Notes: a model not told the origin generated them from the sequence alone. A DNA stretch of 64,000 nt from Bacillota bacterium (GCA_021820965.1 JAKACZ010000011.1:1-64000), one strand, 5' to 3'; positions 34,815 through 44,106 are shown, counted from the first letter of the stretch. Translations and numbers: made by a program.

Positions 34815-36668
34815 TTAGCGGTTGGCCCAGTGAAACACCAGGTCATGGGTGAAAGGCACAGTCTTTCGAAATGAGGCACGGATCACCGTGAGGCGCTGGT
34901 GATTGACACCGGGTTGCAGCTGAACAGTCAGTTCCGTCGGCGAGAGCCCAGCAGGTAGCCAATAGGTCACGGTCACAGTATGCGTGGCAATCGGCTGTGA
35001 ATTACTCGTTCTGTCAGGTAAATTAACGTGGCCGCCAAATACTGTTTTGTTGACGGTGGTGTTCACGTAATCCTCATAGGGAATGCCGTCCACCCCCGAG
35101 ATGGAGATTAACTGCGAACCCAGCGGAACATAAAACCGCACCCACGACCGATACGGCACAAACAGCCATCCGTTGTCTACCGCCGGATCGCGCCAGCTCA
35201 TGCTGGTCGTTTGACGATAGCGCGAGCCAACCTTAGTCAGCTTGGTCACGAGGTGGTAGCTCATACGGTAGTTATCTTTGTGGCCGAGCAAGTTTTCGTC
35301 GACTACCGATAAATAGTCGCCGGCGACGTATCGGTCCATCACCCCGCCCCAATGGTAGCGGCGGACCAACGCTTCAGCTTGGGGGTTGTTGAAATTCAGT
35401 ACAATAAACTTGCGGTTCAGACTGAGATTGACCGTGCGCAGCACACGAGCCAACTCTTGGCCATGCGAATTCATGACCTCATGAAACAAGGTTTTCATCA
35501 TCGTCCCAATAAACTTCTTGCGGACGTTATCGGGAAGGCCCTGCCCCTCGGCCATATCTTCCATCTTAATGTTGGCGTCGGCCTCGGTCAGATGAACCGG
35601 TCCCTTGGGAGTCGGGACCGTCAAGCCCCCAACATCGCCAATCAGGCGGTCAACGAACCAGGTATCGACAAAAATGACGCCGTCGACCTTGGGTGCGTTG
35701 GGGATGGAATCGTAAAACTGCTTGATATAGGACACGGTGGTGGGCACGTCGGGCGAGGTGTTGGCGTCGCGAAGATGCCAGTAATAGACCGGGAGGTCAT
35801 TGGCGATCACCGGCGAGGCGGGCGCATGATAGGTCACCTGGGCATCGAGCAGGTACATGTTTTGCGCACGAATCCGGCCCAGCTTGCCTTGGTCCAGCGT
35901 GACATAACCGTATGCGGTCATAAATCCGCCGGTCGCACGCAGTTCCCCGCTGTTTTGAAAAATCAGCAAATAGCGCTTGGCCGTCGGATCACCGAGAATA
36001 TTTTGCAGCACCGCACTCGATTGATAAATCAGCGGCATATTCTTGACCGCCGTGTCTAGCAGGGACTTGGCCGTGTTCAGCTTCTGTCCCAAGGGTGCCA
36101 AAAATCCGCGGAAATCCTGGGGATTTACCTGATCCAGGCGTCGCGCCGCTCTAGCGAAGTCGGGATAGGCTCTTTTGAGGTCGGGACCCAATATCGGCAG
36201 TGCCGATACGAAGGCCTCAACTTTCTTTTGGCCTGACGGGCGGGCTCTAGGATGGGCCGCCGTCGCATAGCCCAGCAATGGAGCCATGCGCGACAGTGCC
36301 GGCATCATCATCAATACCCCGCCGAGTCCCTGTTGCACCGCTGCAAGCGCCGCTTGTCCGTCCCGGTATTTGCTTCCCACACCGGGCACCCAGGCCCAAT
36401 AACGCATCCAGCCGAGGGTACGGGAAATACTATCCATTTGTTGATTCAACTGATTCAGGCTCTGGGCCAGATCGGCGAAATTATGCGCCTTATTGGCCGC
36501 TGCTAAGGCTCTTACGTCATGTTTGGCAATCATTGCCTGGTGGTATAATACCATCCCGGGAGCAATTATCCATGCCAGCAACAAGGCCGCAATGAAGGCC
36601 CCCGTTCCTAGCCGTCGGCGACGGCTGGAGTCGTCCTGTTCCGAGACCAAACGCGTCAACTCCCACAT
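34815..36668 (-). CDS. DUF4012-domain membrane-anchored protein
   Basis: 617 residues. One transmembrane helix lies near residues 24-42 (GTGAFIAALLLAWIIAPGMV), then a coiled-coil-like helical region, then the large extracytoplasmic DUF4012 domain with KRYLLIFQNSGELRATGGFM and TAYGYVTLDQGKLGRIRAQN. The C-terminal part is beta-rich (THTVTVTYWLPAGLSPTELT). The family is common in Gram-positive envelopes and near polysaccharide genes. Its precise function is unknown. It is monocistronic here. Confidence 0.85.
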   Translation of the reverse strand: MWELTRLVSEQDDSSRRRRLGTGAFIAALLLAWIIAPGMVLYHQAMIAKHDVRALAAANKAHNFADLAQSLNQLNQQMDSISRTLGWMRYWAWVPGVGSKYRDGQAALAAVQQGLGGVLMMMPALSRMAPLLGYATAAHPRARPSGQKKVEAFVSALPILGPDLKRAYPDFARAARRLDQVNPQDFRGFLAPLGQKLNTAKSLLDTAVKNMPLIYQSSAVLQNILGDPTAKRYLLIFQNSGELRATGGFMTAYGYVTLDQGKLGRIRAQNMYLLDAQVTYHAPASPVIANDLPVYYWHLRDANTSPDVPTTVSYIKQFYDSIPNAPKVDGVIFVDTWFVDRLIGDVGGLTVPTPKGPVHLTEADANIKMEDMAEGQGLPDNVRKKFIGTMMKTLFHEVMNSHGQELARVLRTVNLSLNRKFIVLNFNNPQAEALVRRYHWGGVMDRYVAGDYLSVVDENLLGHKDNYRMSYHLVTKLTKVGSRYRQTTSMSWRDPAVDNGWLFVPYRSWVRFYVPLGSQLISISGVDGIPYEDYVNTTVNKTVFGGHVNLPDRTSNSQPIATHTVTVTYWLPAGLSPTELTVQLQPGVNHQRLTVIRASFRKTVPFTHDLVFHWANR

Positions 36669-37204
36669 TGTGAATCATCCCGTTAATATTTGCCACGGCC
36701 CCCATTTCAGCGAAATTCGTATCGATATCGATATGAGACGCCTAACGGCTTCGTGCCCGACTGTCGGTCACCCCCTGCCCGCTTGGTCACCAAAAGCCCG
36801 CGAGAAGCCCCGGCCTTCAGGCACTATCGAGAACGGCGACTTCGGCCATGTCTACCCGGTCCTCCGCTACTATAGGCCACTCGGCGGGGTTCACTTCATC
36901 CAGCTGCGGCCGACTTTAACTGTTGGGCCGCCAGGTTAATGAACGCCCTCATTTACGGTGCCGGCCAAGTCGATCATGGCATTGGTACCGCCGCCGTGCA
37001 ACAAATTGCGATGCGCGACCCGGCTTAGCTTCGTCCTTAGTGTTCTCCTGCCGGAATGGCTCGAACATTGCACGATGCCCATCCTCTCTGCTCCCCCGTT
37101 ATCGACATGATATACTACAATGGCCTGTATTTTCCTGCTTGAAAACGATGGCGGTGCGGGACACGATTAGAAATCGCCGCAACCGCGTGAAGGAAGTGGC
37201 CTGA
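36669..37204. other. Intergenic region with IS200/IS605 end remnant and speE upstream
   Basis: Apart from the right-end-like sequence at 36787-36945 I see no gene. A TATACT/TACAAT cluster near 37110-37120 and GAAGGAAGTGG before 37205 probably serve speE. Confidence 0.5.
36787..36945 (-). repeat. IS200/IS605-superfamily right-end remnant
   Basis: TCACCAAAAGCCCGCGA-G-AAGCC (36787-36809) is the same end sequence as at 16274-16296. Inward of it the minus strand reads short transposon-like pieces (EGRGFSRAF, also seen as GGGLSRAF at the other copy) without an open gene. It appears to be a remnant of an element related to the iscB element. Confidence 0.5.
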
Positions 37205-38065
37205 ATGGCATTGTGGTTTTCGGAGACGGCGTCGCCGGGACATCGGCTCGATTGGAAAGTTAAGCGAATGCTGTTTTCGGGACAGTCGGAACTGCAGACC
37301 GTCGAAGTGCTGGATACCGAGCAATTTGGTCCCTCGCTGGTTTTGGACGGCATTATGCAAACCACTACCGGTGATGAATACATCTACCATGAAATGATGG
37401 CCTGGGTACCGTTAAACGCGCATCCCCGGCCCGAGCAAGTGCTGATTATCGGGGGCGGCGACGGCGGGCTAGCGCGGGAAGTACTCCAATCACCTAAGGT
37501 GAAAGAGGTCACCCTGGTCGAAATCGATCCGCTGGTTATCGAGGTCTCGCGAAAGTTTTTACCAACCCATGGGGCGGCCTTTGACGATCCACGCTTTAAG
37601 TTGGTGATTGGCGATGGATTGGCCTACTTAGCCAAGCCTGACCACCACTACGACCTTATCCTGGTTGATTCCACCGATCCGGAGGGCACGGGGCCCGGGA
37701 GCGTCCTATACACCGAGGAATTCCATCAACGGGTACGAAGCGCGCTCACCGACCAAGGGCTCTACGTGCAGCAAAGCGGAACCCCAACCTACAACCCGGA
37801 AGTGCTGCGTGATGCCAGCCACAGCGTCAGTCGCGTGTTTCCCATTTGCCGCGTCTATTGGTGCGTGGTACCCACATACCCCGGCGGTCTCTTTACCTTT
37901 ACCAGCGGGTCTATGAAGTACGATCTGATGCAGTTCCAGGCGACTCATGTGAATCATGCTCGATGGTACACTGCAGCCATACATCGCGCATCGTTCGCGC
38001 TACCTCCCATAGTAGCCCGCCTGGTGCCTAATGAAGTGAGTCAGGCACAGTCACGTGCGGAGTAA
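37205..38065 (+). CDS. speE: Spermidine synthase (polyamine aminopropyltransferase)
   Basis: 286 residues. The short beta N-terminal domain (GPSLVLDGIMQTTTGDEYIY) precedes the Rossmann core, with LIIGGGDGGLAREVLQSPKV for decarboxylated AdoMet and VDSTDPEGTGPGSVLYTEEF as the gatekeeping loop. YWCVVPTYPGGLFTFTSGS is the family C-terminal block. It makes spermidine from putrescine. It overlaps the convergent oxidase remnant by 15 bases. RBS GAAGGAAG is close to the ATG. Confidence 0.95.
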   Translation: MALWFSETASPGHRLDWKVKRMLFSGQSELQTVEVLDTEQFGPSLVLDGIMQTTTGDEYIYHEMMAWVPLNAHPRPEQVLIIGGGDGGLAREVLQSPKVKEVTLVEIDPLVIEVSRKFLPTHGAAFDDPRFKLVIGDGLAYLAKPDHHYDLILVDSTDPEGTGPGSVLYTEEFHQRVRSALTDQGLYVQQSGTPTYNPEVLRDASHSVSRVFPICRVYWCVVPTYPGGLFTFTSGSMKYDLMQFQATHVNHARWYTAAIHRASFALPPIVARLVPNEVSQAQSRAE

Positions 38066-38405
38066 ACTGCGCTGGCTCTTGTTTAGCAGCCTGAGCCCTC
38101 GTTCCGGCGACAGTACAGTATGTCCCGCGCTTAGCGGAAAGCGGCGCCACGGCAGGGAACTAAGGAGCCGAATGCGCGGGTCCATTTCGCCTGATAGCAC
38201 CGCCCGTGCCAACAGCCATCCCATCTCGGTCGAGAGCGCAGCGCCGTGCCCGGTATAGCCCCCCGCCACCAAGACGCCATTTTTCAGACGCGCCAAATGC
38301 GGTATGAAGTCCGACGATATGGCGATGCGCCCAGTCCACTGATGAGACAGGCGAGCCCCGGCCAGGGCAGGCATGCGCTCCTCTAATTGACGCATGCTGT
38401 TGGTA
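38051..38405 (-). pseudogene. FAD-dependent amine/amino-acid oxidase, C-terminal remnant
   Basis: SMRQLEERMPALAGARLSHQ, WTGRIAISSDFIPHLARLKN and GVLVAGGYTGHGAALSTEMG are the C-terminal FAD-binding part of the DadA/PuuB-type oxidoreductases (the GYTGHG loop contacts FAD). Only about 115 of 400 or so residues remain. The upstream part is replaced by a TnpB-like fragment at about 38405. Location beside spermidine synthase is suggestive of polyamine metabolism, but the remnant is too short to assign a substrate. Confidence 0.75.
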
Positions 38406-38792
38406 AAACCACCGCCGTTTTTCTTGGTGCGCCAGCTTCCGTTCTTGTCCCGCAATCCGTCGCCCATTGGGATGGAGGGATCCTCGGAGTGCGGTCAACC
38501 GGGCTCGCGTCTTTTTGATCCGCTACGTCCATAAGGCGAGTCCGTCTTGCATGGCTTGATGGCGAGCCCGGATGAGGTCTTGGGCCTCCTGTACCGCATC
38601 TTTGGCATAGCGTAAAGGCAGCGTGGTGTCACTCGACAGATGACGTTCTAAAGCGCCCACGTTGGACAGTCCTTCAACCCAGCGCTTGAACGCAAACCGG
38701 AGCATCAAGCCATACTTGCGCATCAGGCGGCGTAATACCGTGTCGTGTTCGGGTGTGACGTCGGGCAACACGCCAAAAATGGTCGTTTTCAT
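38406..38792 (-). pseudogene. TnpB-like (IS605 OrfB-related) N-terminal fragment with in-frame stop
   Basis: It starts at ATG 38792 (MKTTIFGVLPDVTPEHDTVL), then has RRLMRKYGLMLRFAFKRWVE and LRYAKDAVQEAQDLIRARHQ. A TAG at 38523 interrupts the frame, which continues as RIKKTRARLTALRGSLHPNG and RRIAGQERKLAHQEKRRWFY. The HPNGRR...LA helix pattern is that of the TnpB-related proteins of IS605-type elements. The RuvC-like core is absent because the fragment joins the oxidase remnant. Family assignment is from pattern only. Confidence 0.55.
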
Positions 38793-40785
38793 TCCGACAC
38801 TCCTTCCTGAGCTCCGGTCGCCAGGGCTTGCCGCCCGGTGGCAGCGAGCTTGGTGCCCCCGCCTTGGCCGGCAATCCGTGCGGAGACCGCGTCGTGATCG
38901 CGATCCACTCGTCCACCAGGTCTTGTGGGTCATCCTGTACCGTGTGCTCCCTGACGATAATGGGCGCGCCGACGGCGTGCCGAACGGTGTCGAGATCAGC
39001 AACATCCCCCCGCGCGCGGCAATCCCGGTATTCTCCGACCCCCATGCCGACGGGTTCTGGCCTTCCGCCCACAGCCCAATCCCGCGCTTCTCATTCCTCG
39101 CCCGGCCTCCTGTCTCCGTTCGGATGGACTGGTCCCACGCGGATCCTTGCTCCCACGCGATGTGATGGGCCCGCGTGGACATCCTTCCCCGAGCGATAGC
39201 TCAGGGGCATCCACCGCCAAGATTCGGACCACGCTTCGGCCCGTGCGTTGTGGCACCCCTGACCCCCTGAAGGACGTCAAGGGTCTGCCGTCCACGGTGC
39301 CCTTTCGATCAAGACGACGGCTCTTCGTCAATACATATGTTTGAACACAGTGTATCATGGTCCCCGCGCAGTGTCCATCCACCATCGGAGCGGTGTCGAA
39401 CGATTTGTCCTCTGAAATGGTCATGGATCCACGCAAGGTTCCACGCTCGCATGGTGGCTGACATCCTGATGCCGCCACGCATTGAGAAATGTATGGATTG
39501 GGGTGGACTTACCGCGCCGCCCAAATCAATCCGGGCAAGACTTTCAAGTTGTTCTTGCTCGTGGAAAGTCGAGAGTATTATACCATCTTCCCATAGATCA
39601 TCATATATTAGTAGTAAGCAGTTTGAACCTCCCGGGAAGATGCTGTAGCCTCAAGATGTCCGGTTGGTGTCAGATCGCAATTGATGGCTTCATTCCTGTC
39701 AAGTCTCACACTATTTGGCGCAAAAATCGGCGATTTGTCTATAATTGGCTGTCCCGTTCTCGGGCGCGGGTTCCAAGTAGGGTAAGTTTGACCAAAACTG
39801 CGAAATGTTAATCAGAGCCTCTAAAGCCCGCAATGCGGGACACCTCCTACGGGATTTTCTCCGTTCAGTGGCCGTTATTCGCCTTTGTCGTCTGCAGGCT
39901 ATGTTGATTGCACCGACTTAATACCTGATAACGCCACGTGATGGTCCTTTTTCGCTCGTCGGCCCACCGCGGGCACGCAATCGTTTCGGTATGGCACACA
40001 CCTGAGGGTTGGTCAGCGTCCAAGGTGTGTATCAATCCGCACGACGATTCGAGGCGTTCTGAGGTTGCATGTCAGACATCTCTTTCTATGCTTTTTTGGG
40101 GGACGGTAAATATTGGCTGGGAACCCACGTTCCCTAAGACAATCCGACCGAAAGGCTGGGTCGCAAAGCCACGGAATCTGACGTCCCACAAAGGCGGTAA
40201 GGCAGCTATGCTGCTAACGTATCCTTCTACACATCATCCTACACCACCGGTGCGCCGCAAACTCGTACCCTATAGCAGCGCGCTCATTCAACCCGGGTCG
40301 ATGGCCGGCCTACTAGGTGTCGATCCAATTTCCGCGATCGACTTGGGATCCTACACGGGGGCTAGTGGTTGATTGGCCATTCTCGGTAGCGGCCGAAGAC
40401 CGTGACCTGGTGGCCACATTGGCACGCTATAACACCTCTCGCGTCGCAGTAGCGGACGGTCTGGCGAAATGAGGCATGGCATGGGCGTAGGAGGTTCTGT
40501 AGACCAAAACTTAAAACCACAATAAGAAATCGGCGGTCTGACAGTCCCCAATACAGCGGCACGACGTCGATGACGTTACTATGAAACCTTTGAGAATGTA
40601 GTAGCGTTTTGTTAATAGAGATGCTACTACCCGAGCTAAGGTGGAACCGACCAGTTTGTCGGCTACAAAATATTGAGAGTCCGATACATGTATCACCAAA
40701 GGCGCGTCGAATGGTGTACTGTATTGACAATATTTGGGTTGTCGATCTGAGTTGTTGATGTCAAGTCTCCAGAAAGGAAGTATGC
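38793..40785. other. Two-kilobase gene-poor region
   Basis: No intact gene is supported. The first 500 bases contain overlapping open frames on both strands of high GC without ribosome sites. From 39300 the composition becomes more AT-rich. A possible -10 TATAAT lies at 39739, a short CCCGC-aat-GCGGG hairpin near 39828 and a riboswitch-like sequence at about 40126-40218. TTGACAAT...GTTGTC, a small inverted repeat near 40724, lies before the secreted-protein gene. Confidence 0.5.
40126..40218 (+). promoter_or_regulatory. Possible GEMM (cyclic-dinucleotide) riboswitch
   Basis: GACAATCC, then CGAAAGG, then GGGTCGCAAAGCCACGG and later GGTAAGGCAGC resemble the order of conserved blocks of the c-di-GMP-I/GEMM aptamer (GGCAAA, GAAA tetraloop, GGGACGCAAAGCCACGG, GGCAGC). 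The first block deviates and the closing helix is not certain. The nearest downstream gene, a secreted protein, starts 570 bases away. A covariance search with RF01051 is needed. Confidence 0.35.
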
Positions 40786-41472
40786 ATGGTGTTGCGTTCC
40801 ATCGCGCTCGCAGTATTGGCTCCCGCCACTGCATTGCTCGGATCAGTTATTCTGGCTAATCCAGCATATGCCTGCACCACGAGTCATCATTTCATTGGTG
40901 CCTATGGCATCACGGAACCGGCAAACACTCTGTTTGCCACCCAGGTCGAAATGACTACTGATGCAGCCAAACAAAACTGCCAGTCCTCGTCCGTATGGCC
41001 TATGCTGTATGCTGGTAGTAATCCGGACACGGAATTTGCACAGATTGGCTTGCTTCAGGAAAACGGCCAAACACAGCAATACGTGTTTTATGAGTATGCC
41101 ACCACGACGAGCTACATTCTTCCACAAGAGCTTTTTGTTGCCCCGAGCGGAAAATATGCCAATAAGGTCGTGTATAACGGGTCTCGATCCCAGTGGTACT
41201 TTTATTGGAATGGCACAGCAGAAGCCGGATCCAATGCACTAGGATGGACGCCCGTGTCGGCCGAATACTTCGGGGAAGTGTGGGCTACGCAGGACTATGT
41301 TCCAGGCTCGCCCGCCGTCCCCGAGAATGTGTCACAAATCCAATACCGCAACAGTGGCACCACATGGTACAGCTATACCTCAGGACAACTAGGTTATTCC
41401 AACGGTACCAACTATGGTCGATTCAGCGCCAAGAACACCGACAGTTTTGGTATTTATGATTCACGGGCGTAA
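40786..41472 (+). CDS. Secreted protein, unknown function
   Basis: 228 residues with a clear Sec signal peptide (LRSIALAVLAPATALLGSVI then LANPAYA, cleavage before CTTSHH). The mature part has two Cys and is rich in Tyr, Trp, Ser and Thr. It reads like a beta-rich surface domain (QIGLLQENGQTQQYVFYEYA, QWYFYWNGTAEAGSNALGWT). RBS AGAAAGGAAG precedes the ATG. It resembles in style the broken secreted gene at 46892, with aromatic QW-YxYW and asymmetric SG-rich loops. No family can be named with confidence. Confidence 0.75.
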   Translation: MVLRSIALAVLAPATALLGSVILANPAYACTTSHHFIGAYGITEPANTLFATQVEMTTDAAKQNCQSSSVWPMLYAGSNPDTEFAQIGLLQENGQTQQYVFYEYATTTSYILPQELFVAPSGKYANKVVYNGSRSQWYFYWNGTAEAGSNALGWTPVSAEYFGEVWATQDYVPGSPAVPENVSQIQYRNSGTTWYSYTSGQLGYSNGTNYGRFSAKNTDSFGIYDSRA

Positions 41473-41514
41473 CCTGTTGCTGTTCCCGTTCAGATGTCAA
41501 GGAGGTAACCCGCC

Positions 41515-41946
41515 ATGCGAAAGTTGACCCTCAGTATCGGAGCTGGACTATTGGTAGCGGCCGCCATTACGGCCACCACGGCGTTCGCGCAAGGCGCTTC
41601 GGGCCCAGCCAACCCCAGTCCTCAAGTCCTTTCACCGTCAGGCATTATCATTCAGCCACTGACCCAACATGAACCGATCGGACTCGCTGTGGCCCAAGGG
41701 CGAGCCCGGGCCGCATTTCCGAAGTTACCCACCACAACCCCGATGACGGGGGAATTAGTCATGTTCCACAACACGCACGTATTCGCTCTTCAAAAAGCGC
41801 AACCGGCATGGCTAGTGACGTGGCGGGAAACATCCTACCCGCCATTGCGTGCCGGAGCTGGGGCCATGGTCCCAGCTTACAAGCACATGAATGCCTTGAT
41901 TAGTGCAACAAACGGTCAGACCTTGGAGATATTCCCCAGCCCGTGA
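41515..41946 (+). CDS. Secreted protein, unknown function
   Basis: 143 residues with a signal peptide (LTLSIGAGLLVAAAITATTA then FAQ). The mature domain ends in an alpha/beta PepSY-like pattern (AQPAWLVTWRETSYPP, MNALISATNGQTLEIFP): a helix, two strands and a terminal strand. AAGGAGGTAA precedes the ATG. It follows the previous secreted gene by 42 bases, likely the same transcript, and is closed by a strong terminator. A PepSY-type inhibitor or chaperone role is possible but unproven. Confidence 0.72.
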   Translation: MRKLTLSIGAGLLVAAAITATTAFAQGASGPANPSPQVLSPSGIIIQPLTQHEPIGLAVAQGRARAAFPKLPTTTPMTGELVMFHNTHVFALQKAQPAWLVTWRETSYPPLRAGAGAMVPAYKHMNALISATNGQTLEIFPSP

Positions 41947-41968
41947 TCCGGTGAGCTCGTATTCCCTT

Positions 41969-41993
41969 GAGGGCCCCGTGATTCGGGGCCCTC
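41969..41993. terminator. Bidirectional terminator-like hairpin
   Basis: GAGGGCCCCG (41969-41978) pairs with CGGGGCCCTC (41984-41993) around TGATT. It lies between the convergent secreted-protein and lipoprotein genes. T-runs are short, so its strength is uncertain. Confidence 0.7.
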
Positions 41994-42006
41994 CTATATC
42001 AGACAG

Positions 42007-43128
42007 TCAGGGGGCGACCGGATGCCAGCGAGAACCGAGGTCCGTGGTGATGAGGAGCCGACCATGGCGTCTACTAGCCCCGACGAGCCACTGTTCCTGC
42101 TTGGTGACCGCAAGGTGGAGCGCCGTGCGAGGAACGTTGGGACCGCCCAGGCAGGTAGTCGTAAAGTGCGGCGTGCCCACGGCAGGCGACTCGGCCACGA
42201 GGACCGTACCCTGCGATCCTTTCCCCACAAGTACGGCGAGGTTGGCGGGACCATTGACGACAAACGCCGCTAATTGGATGGGCGGAAGCTTCCTGCGCGA
42301 GTTACGTACGATCGGGTAGGCCGACGGTGCAGCAGTGGGATTATTGGCGATTTCCTGCCAGGGGAGCGCGGCAGTGGAGCTTCGAAACACCGCGTAGGGC
42401 TGTTCCTTCGTGTGAGCAGTGATCTGCGTTACTGAGACCCACCATGCTTGTGCGGCGTATTGTAACGTAAAATGCCACGGGCGGCTCGGGGCGATGGGCA
42501 GACGGGATTCGGAGCGAGACCATGTTCGGCCTGAGTCATGGGTCGTCCACAAGCGCCCCTGAATAACGAGGCCCAGCACGCCATGTGACAGGGCGGTAAA
42601 AGCTTCAATGAATCCGCGGGGTGTATGCATAATGTGCCAATGACGACCCGTGTCCACCGTCCGGAATAAATGGGATCCGGCGACGCCGTACCCAACATTC
42701 GCCGTGAGAAATGTGAGGGCGGTGAGGTGACTGCCCTGAGGCTCGGACCGTGGAGTCCACTGACCTCGAGTATATTCTGACAGATGGGCGGGGCCTAAGG
42801 CCCAACCGGTATAGCGATCGAGCACATCTAGTTGGGTAATTCGGCGACGCCCTTGATATAACCGTTTCCACCGCCTCCCTCCAGAGGATGTGGAATAAAT
42901 GACGTTGGCACCTCCGGCCCAGGCTATCGGCCCTTTTGCAGTAATAGCATTTAAAGGCCGAACCGATCGCCACGGCACCCCACTAGCGAGGGTTGAGGAG
43001 AACCGTGGAGCAGTGGGCCGTATGGGCACAATCGGCCGAGTCGTAACAGGAGTTACTTGAGATGTTCCGCAACCTGCCACTACCCCCATCCCAATGACTC
43101 CGAGGATCGAGAAAATATATCCCTTCAT
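42007..43128 (-). CDS. BNR/YCF48-type lipoprotein
   Basis: 373 residues. The N-terminus (YIFSILGVIGMGVVAGCGTS) has a lipobox VAGC, so it is a lipid-anchored surface protein. At least five Asp-box-like motifs are spaced along the chain: TSSGGRRWKRLYQ, TVDTGRHWHIM, THDSGRTWSRS, SSTAALPWQEI and TTDLGSRWHPV, as in BNR/sialidase-fold or YCF48-like beta-propellers. It is the only intact member of at least three in the window (others at 51888 and 61885). Function unknown; a surface binding or photosystem-assembly-like scaffold fold is inferred. Confidence 0.82.
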   Translation of the reverse strand: MKGYIFSILGVIGMGVVAGCGTSQVTPVTTRPIVPIRPTAPRFSSTLASGVPWRSVRPLNAITAKGPIAWAGGANVIYSTSSGGRRWKRLYQGRRRITQLDVLDRYTGWALGPAHLSEYTRGQWTPRSEPQGSHLTALTFLTANVGYGVAGSHLFRTVDTGRHWHIMHTPRGFIEAFTALSHGVLGLVIQGRLWTTHDSGRTWSRSESRLPIAPSRPWHFTLQYAAQAWWVSVTQITAHTKEQPYAVFRSSTAALPWQEIANNPTAAPSAYPIVRNSRRKLPPIQLAAFVVNGPANLAVLVGKGSQGTVLVAESPAVGTPHFTTTCLGGPNVPRTALHLAVTKQEQWLVGASRRHGRLLITTDLGSRWHPVAP

Positions 43129-43320
43129 GTCTAAGCGAACCTCCCTTCGTCGCCCGATACTAGCCCTCCAAGCATGTACCCCATTTAGTTTCGTTCTTGG
43201 GGCTTTAGACCCATGCCTTGCGCGAGAGGATTCTACGTGAGCTGTTTACCAAGAACCTACTGACTCCGGGAAACCCTGCGAGCAACACGCCTCGTCCTCT
43301 ATGATACGCAAACGACCGTT
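43129..43320. other. Upstream region of lipoprotein gene
   Basis: No gene is seen. It probably holds the promoter of the minus-strand lipoprotein gene and the outer border of the Tn3 unit. No clear Tn3 terminal inverted repeat was found by eye. Confidence 0.4.
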
Positions 43321-43405
43321 AATGTCCCTATTTCTTCACCGCGGATATTTTTCGCAGAAACGCCCACCTATAGGGACACAAGCAGGACATATTCAAAGGG
43401 ACAGA
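43321..43405. promoter_or_regulatory. Putative res (resolution) site of tnpR
   Basis: Three copies of the core TGTCCCT occur in alternating orientation just upstream of tnpR: TGTCCCTA at 43323-43330, TAGGGACA at 43371-43378 and AAGGGACA at 43396-43403, in an AT-rich setting. Tn3-family resolvases bind repeated TGTC-type half-sites placed like this. Exact subsites are not resolved. Confidence 0.5.
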
Positions 43406-43472
43406 ACTTGGCCGTGTGTTATCTTATGGTACTATTTAGTCAACGAATCCTGGCCAAAGGAAGAACAAACCG

Positions 43473-44081
43473 ATATTCATTGGTTATGCTCGGGTGAGCA
43501 CGCCTGACAAAAATTTAAATCTGCAAAAAGATGCGCTGATGGCCGCGCAGTGCGAAGTCATTTATGACGATGTGGCGAGTGGCACCAACGCCGAGCGCCC
43601 CGGACTGAACAAGGCGCTGGAGTATGTGCGCGCCGGCGACGTGCTGATCGTCTGGAAGCTGGATCGGTTGGGACGGTCCCTGACAGACTTAGTCTCGACC
43701 GTCAATCGGCTGAATGCGGAGGGTAAAGGATTCAAATGTCTCGATCAGTCCTTTGATACCACGACCCCGCCAGGGAAACTCATCTTTCAGATGTTTGCGG
43801 CGCTGGCCGAATTTGAAAGGAATATCATCCGAGAGCGCACGCTGGCCGGGCTGGCCGCAGCACGGGCCCGAGGCCGCCTGGGTGGACGCAAACCCAAAAT
43901 GACCGCAGACGATATCCGGCTCGCCCGCATCTTGATGGACGATCTGACGATCCCTTTAGGCGACATCGCCCACAAATTTCAGGTGTCCGTGAAAACCTTG
44001 CGGCGCGCGGTCAACCGGACGCCCTCCGGTCCTCCCATCCCCCCGCGCGGGCCCGGAAGAAAGTCCTTGCGAGGCCACTAA
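43473..44081 (+). CDS. tnpR: Tn3-type resolvase with ATA in place of the start codon
   Basis: About 202 residues. In frame upstream of the first GTG (43494) the sequence reads ATA-F-I-G-Y-A-R-V-S-T-P-D. This is the standard resolvase N-terminus M-F-I-G-Y-A-R-V-S-T with ATA for ATG and AAAGGAAG 9 bases before it. The catalytic Ser is in ARVST. VLIVWKLDRLGRSLTDLVST, MFAALAEFERNIIRERTLAG and ARARGRLGGRKP are the catalytic core and E-helix; a C-terminal HTH follows (IAHKFQVSVKTLRRAV). Starting at GTG 43494 would remove most of the Ser motif. Activity depends on ATA initiation or is lost. Confidence 0.8.
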   Translation: MFIGYARVSTPDKNLNLQKDALMAAQCEVIYDDVASGTNAERPGLNKALEYVRAGDVLIVWKLDRLGRSLTDLVSTVNRLNAEGKGFKCLDQSFDTTTPPGKLIFQMFAALAEFERNIIRERTLAGLAAARARGRLGGRKPKMTADDIRLARILMDDLTIPLGDIAHKFQVSVKTLRRAVNRTPSGPPIPPRGPGRKSLRGH

Positions 44082-44106
44082 GAACCGACGATGGAAAGCA
44101 GGATGA

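Noticed and set aside
34815-36059. Plus-strand ORF of 235 residues opposite the DUF4012 gene
   Set aside because: It is the shadow of a clearly recognised minus-strand gene.
38674-39199. Overlapping open frames on both strands
   Set aside because: High GC keeps several frames open; no ribosome site, no family motif, and composition unlike real neighbours.
39938-40372. 144-residue plus-strand ORF
   Set aside because: It runs through the riboswitch-like sequence, has no ribosome site and shows no protein-like pattern.
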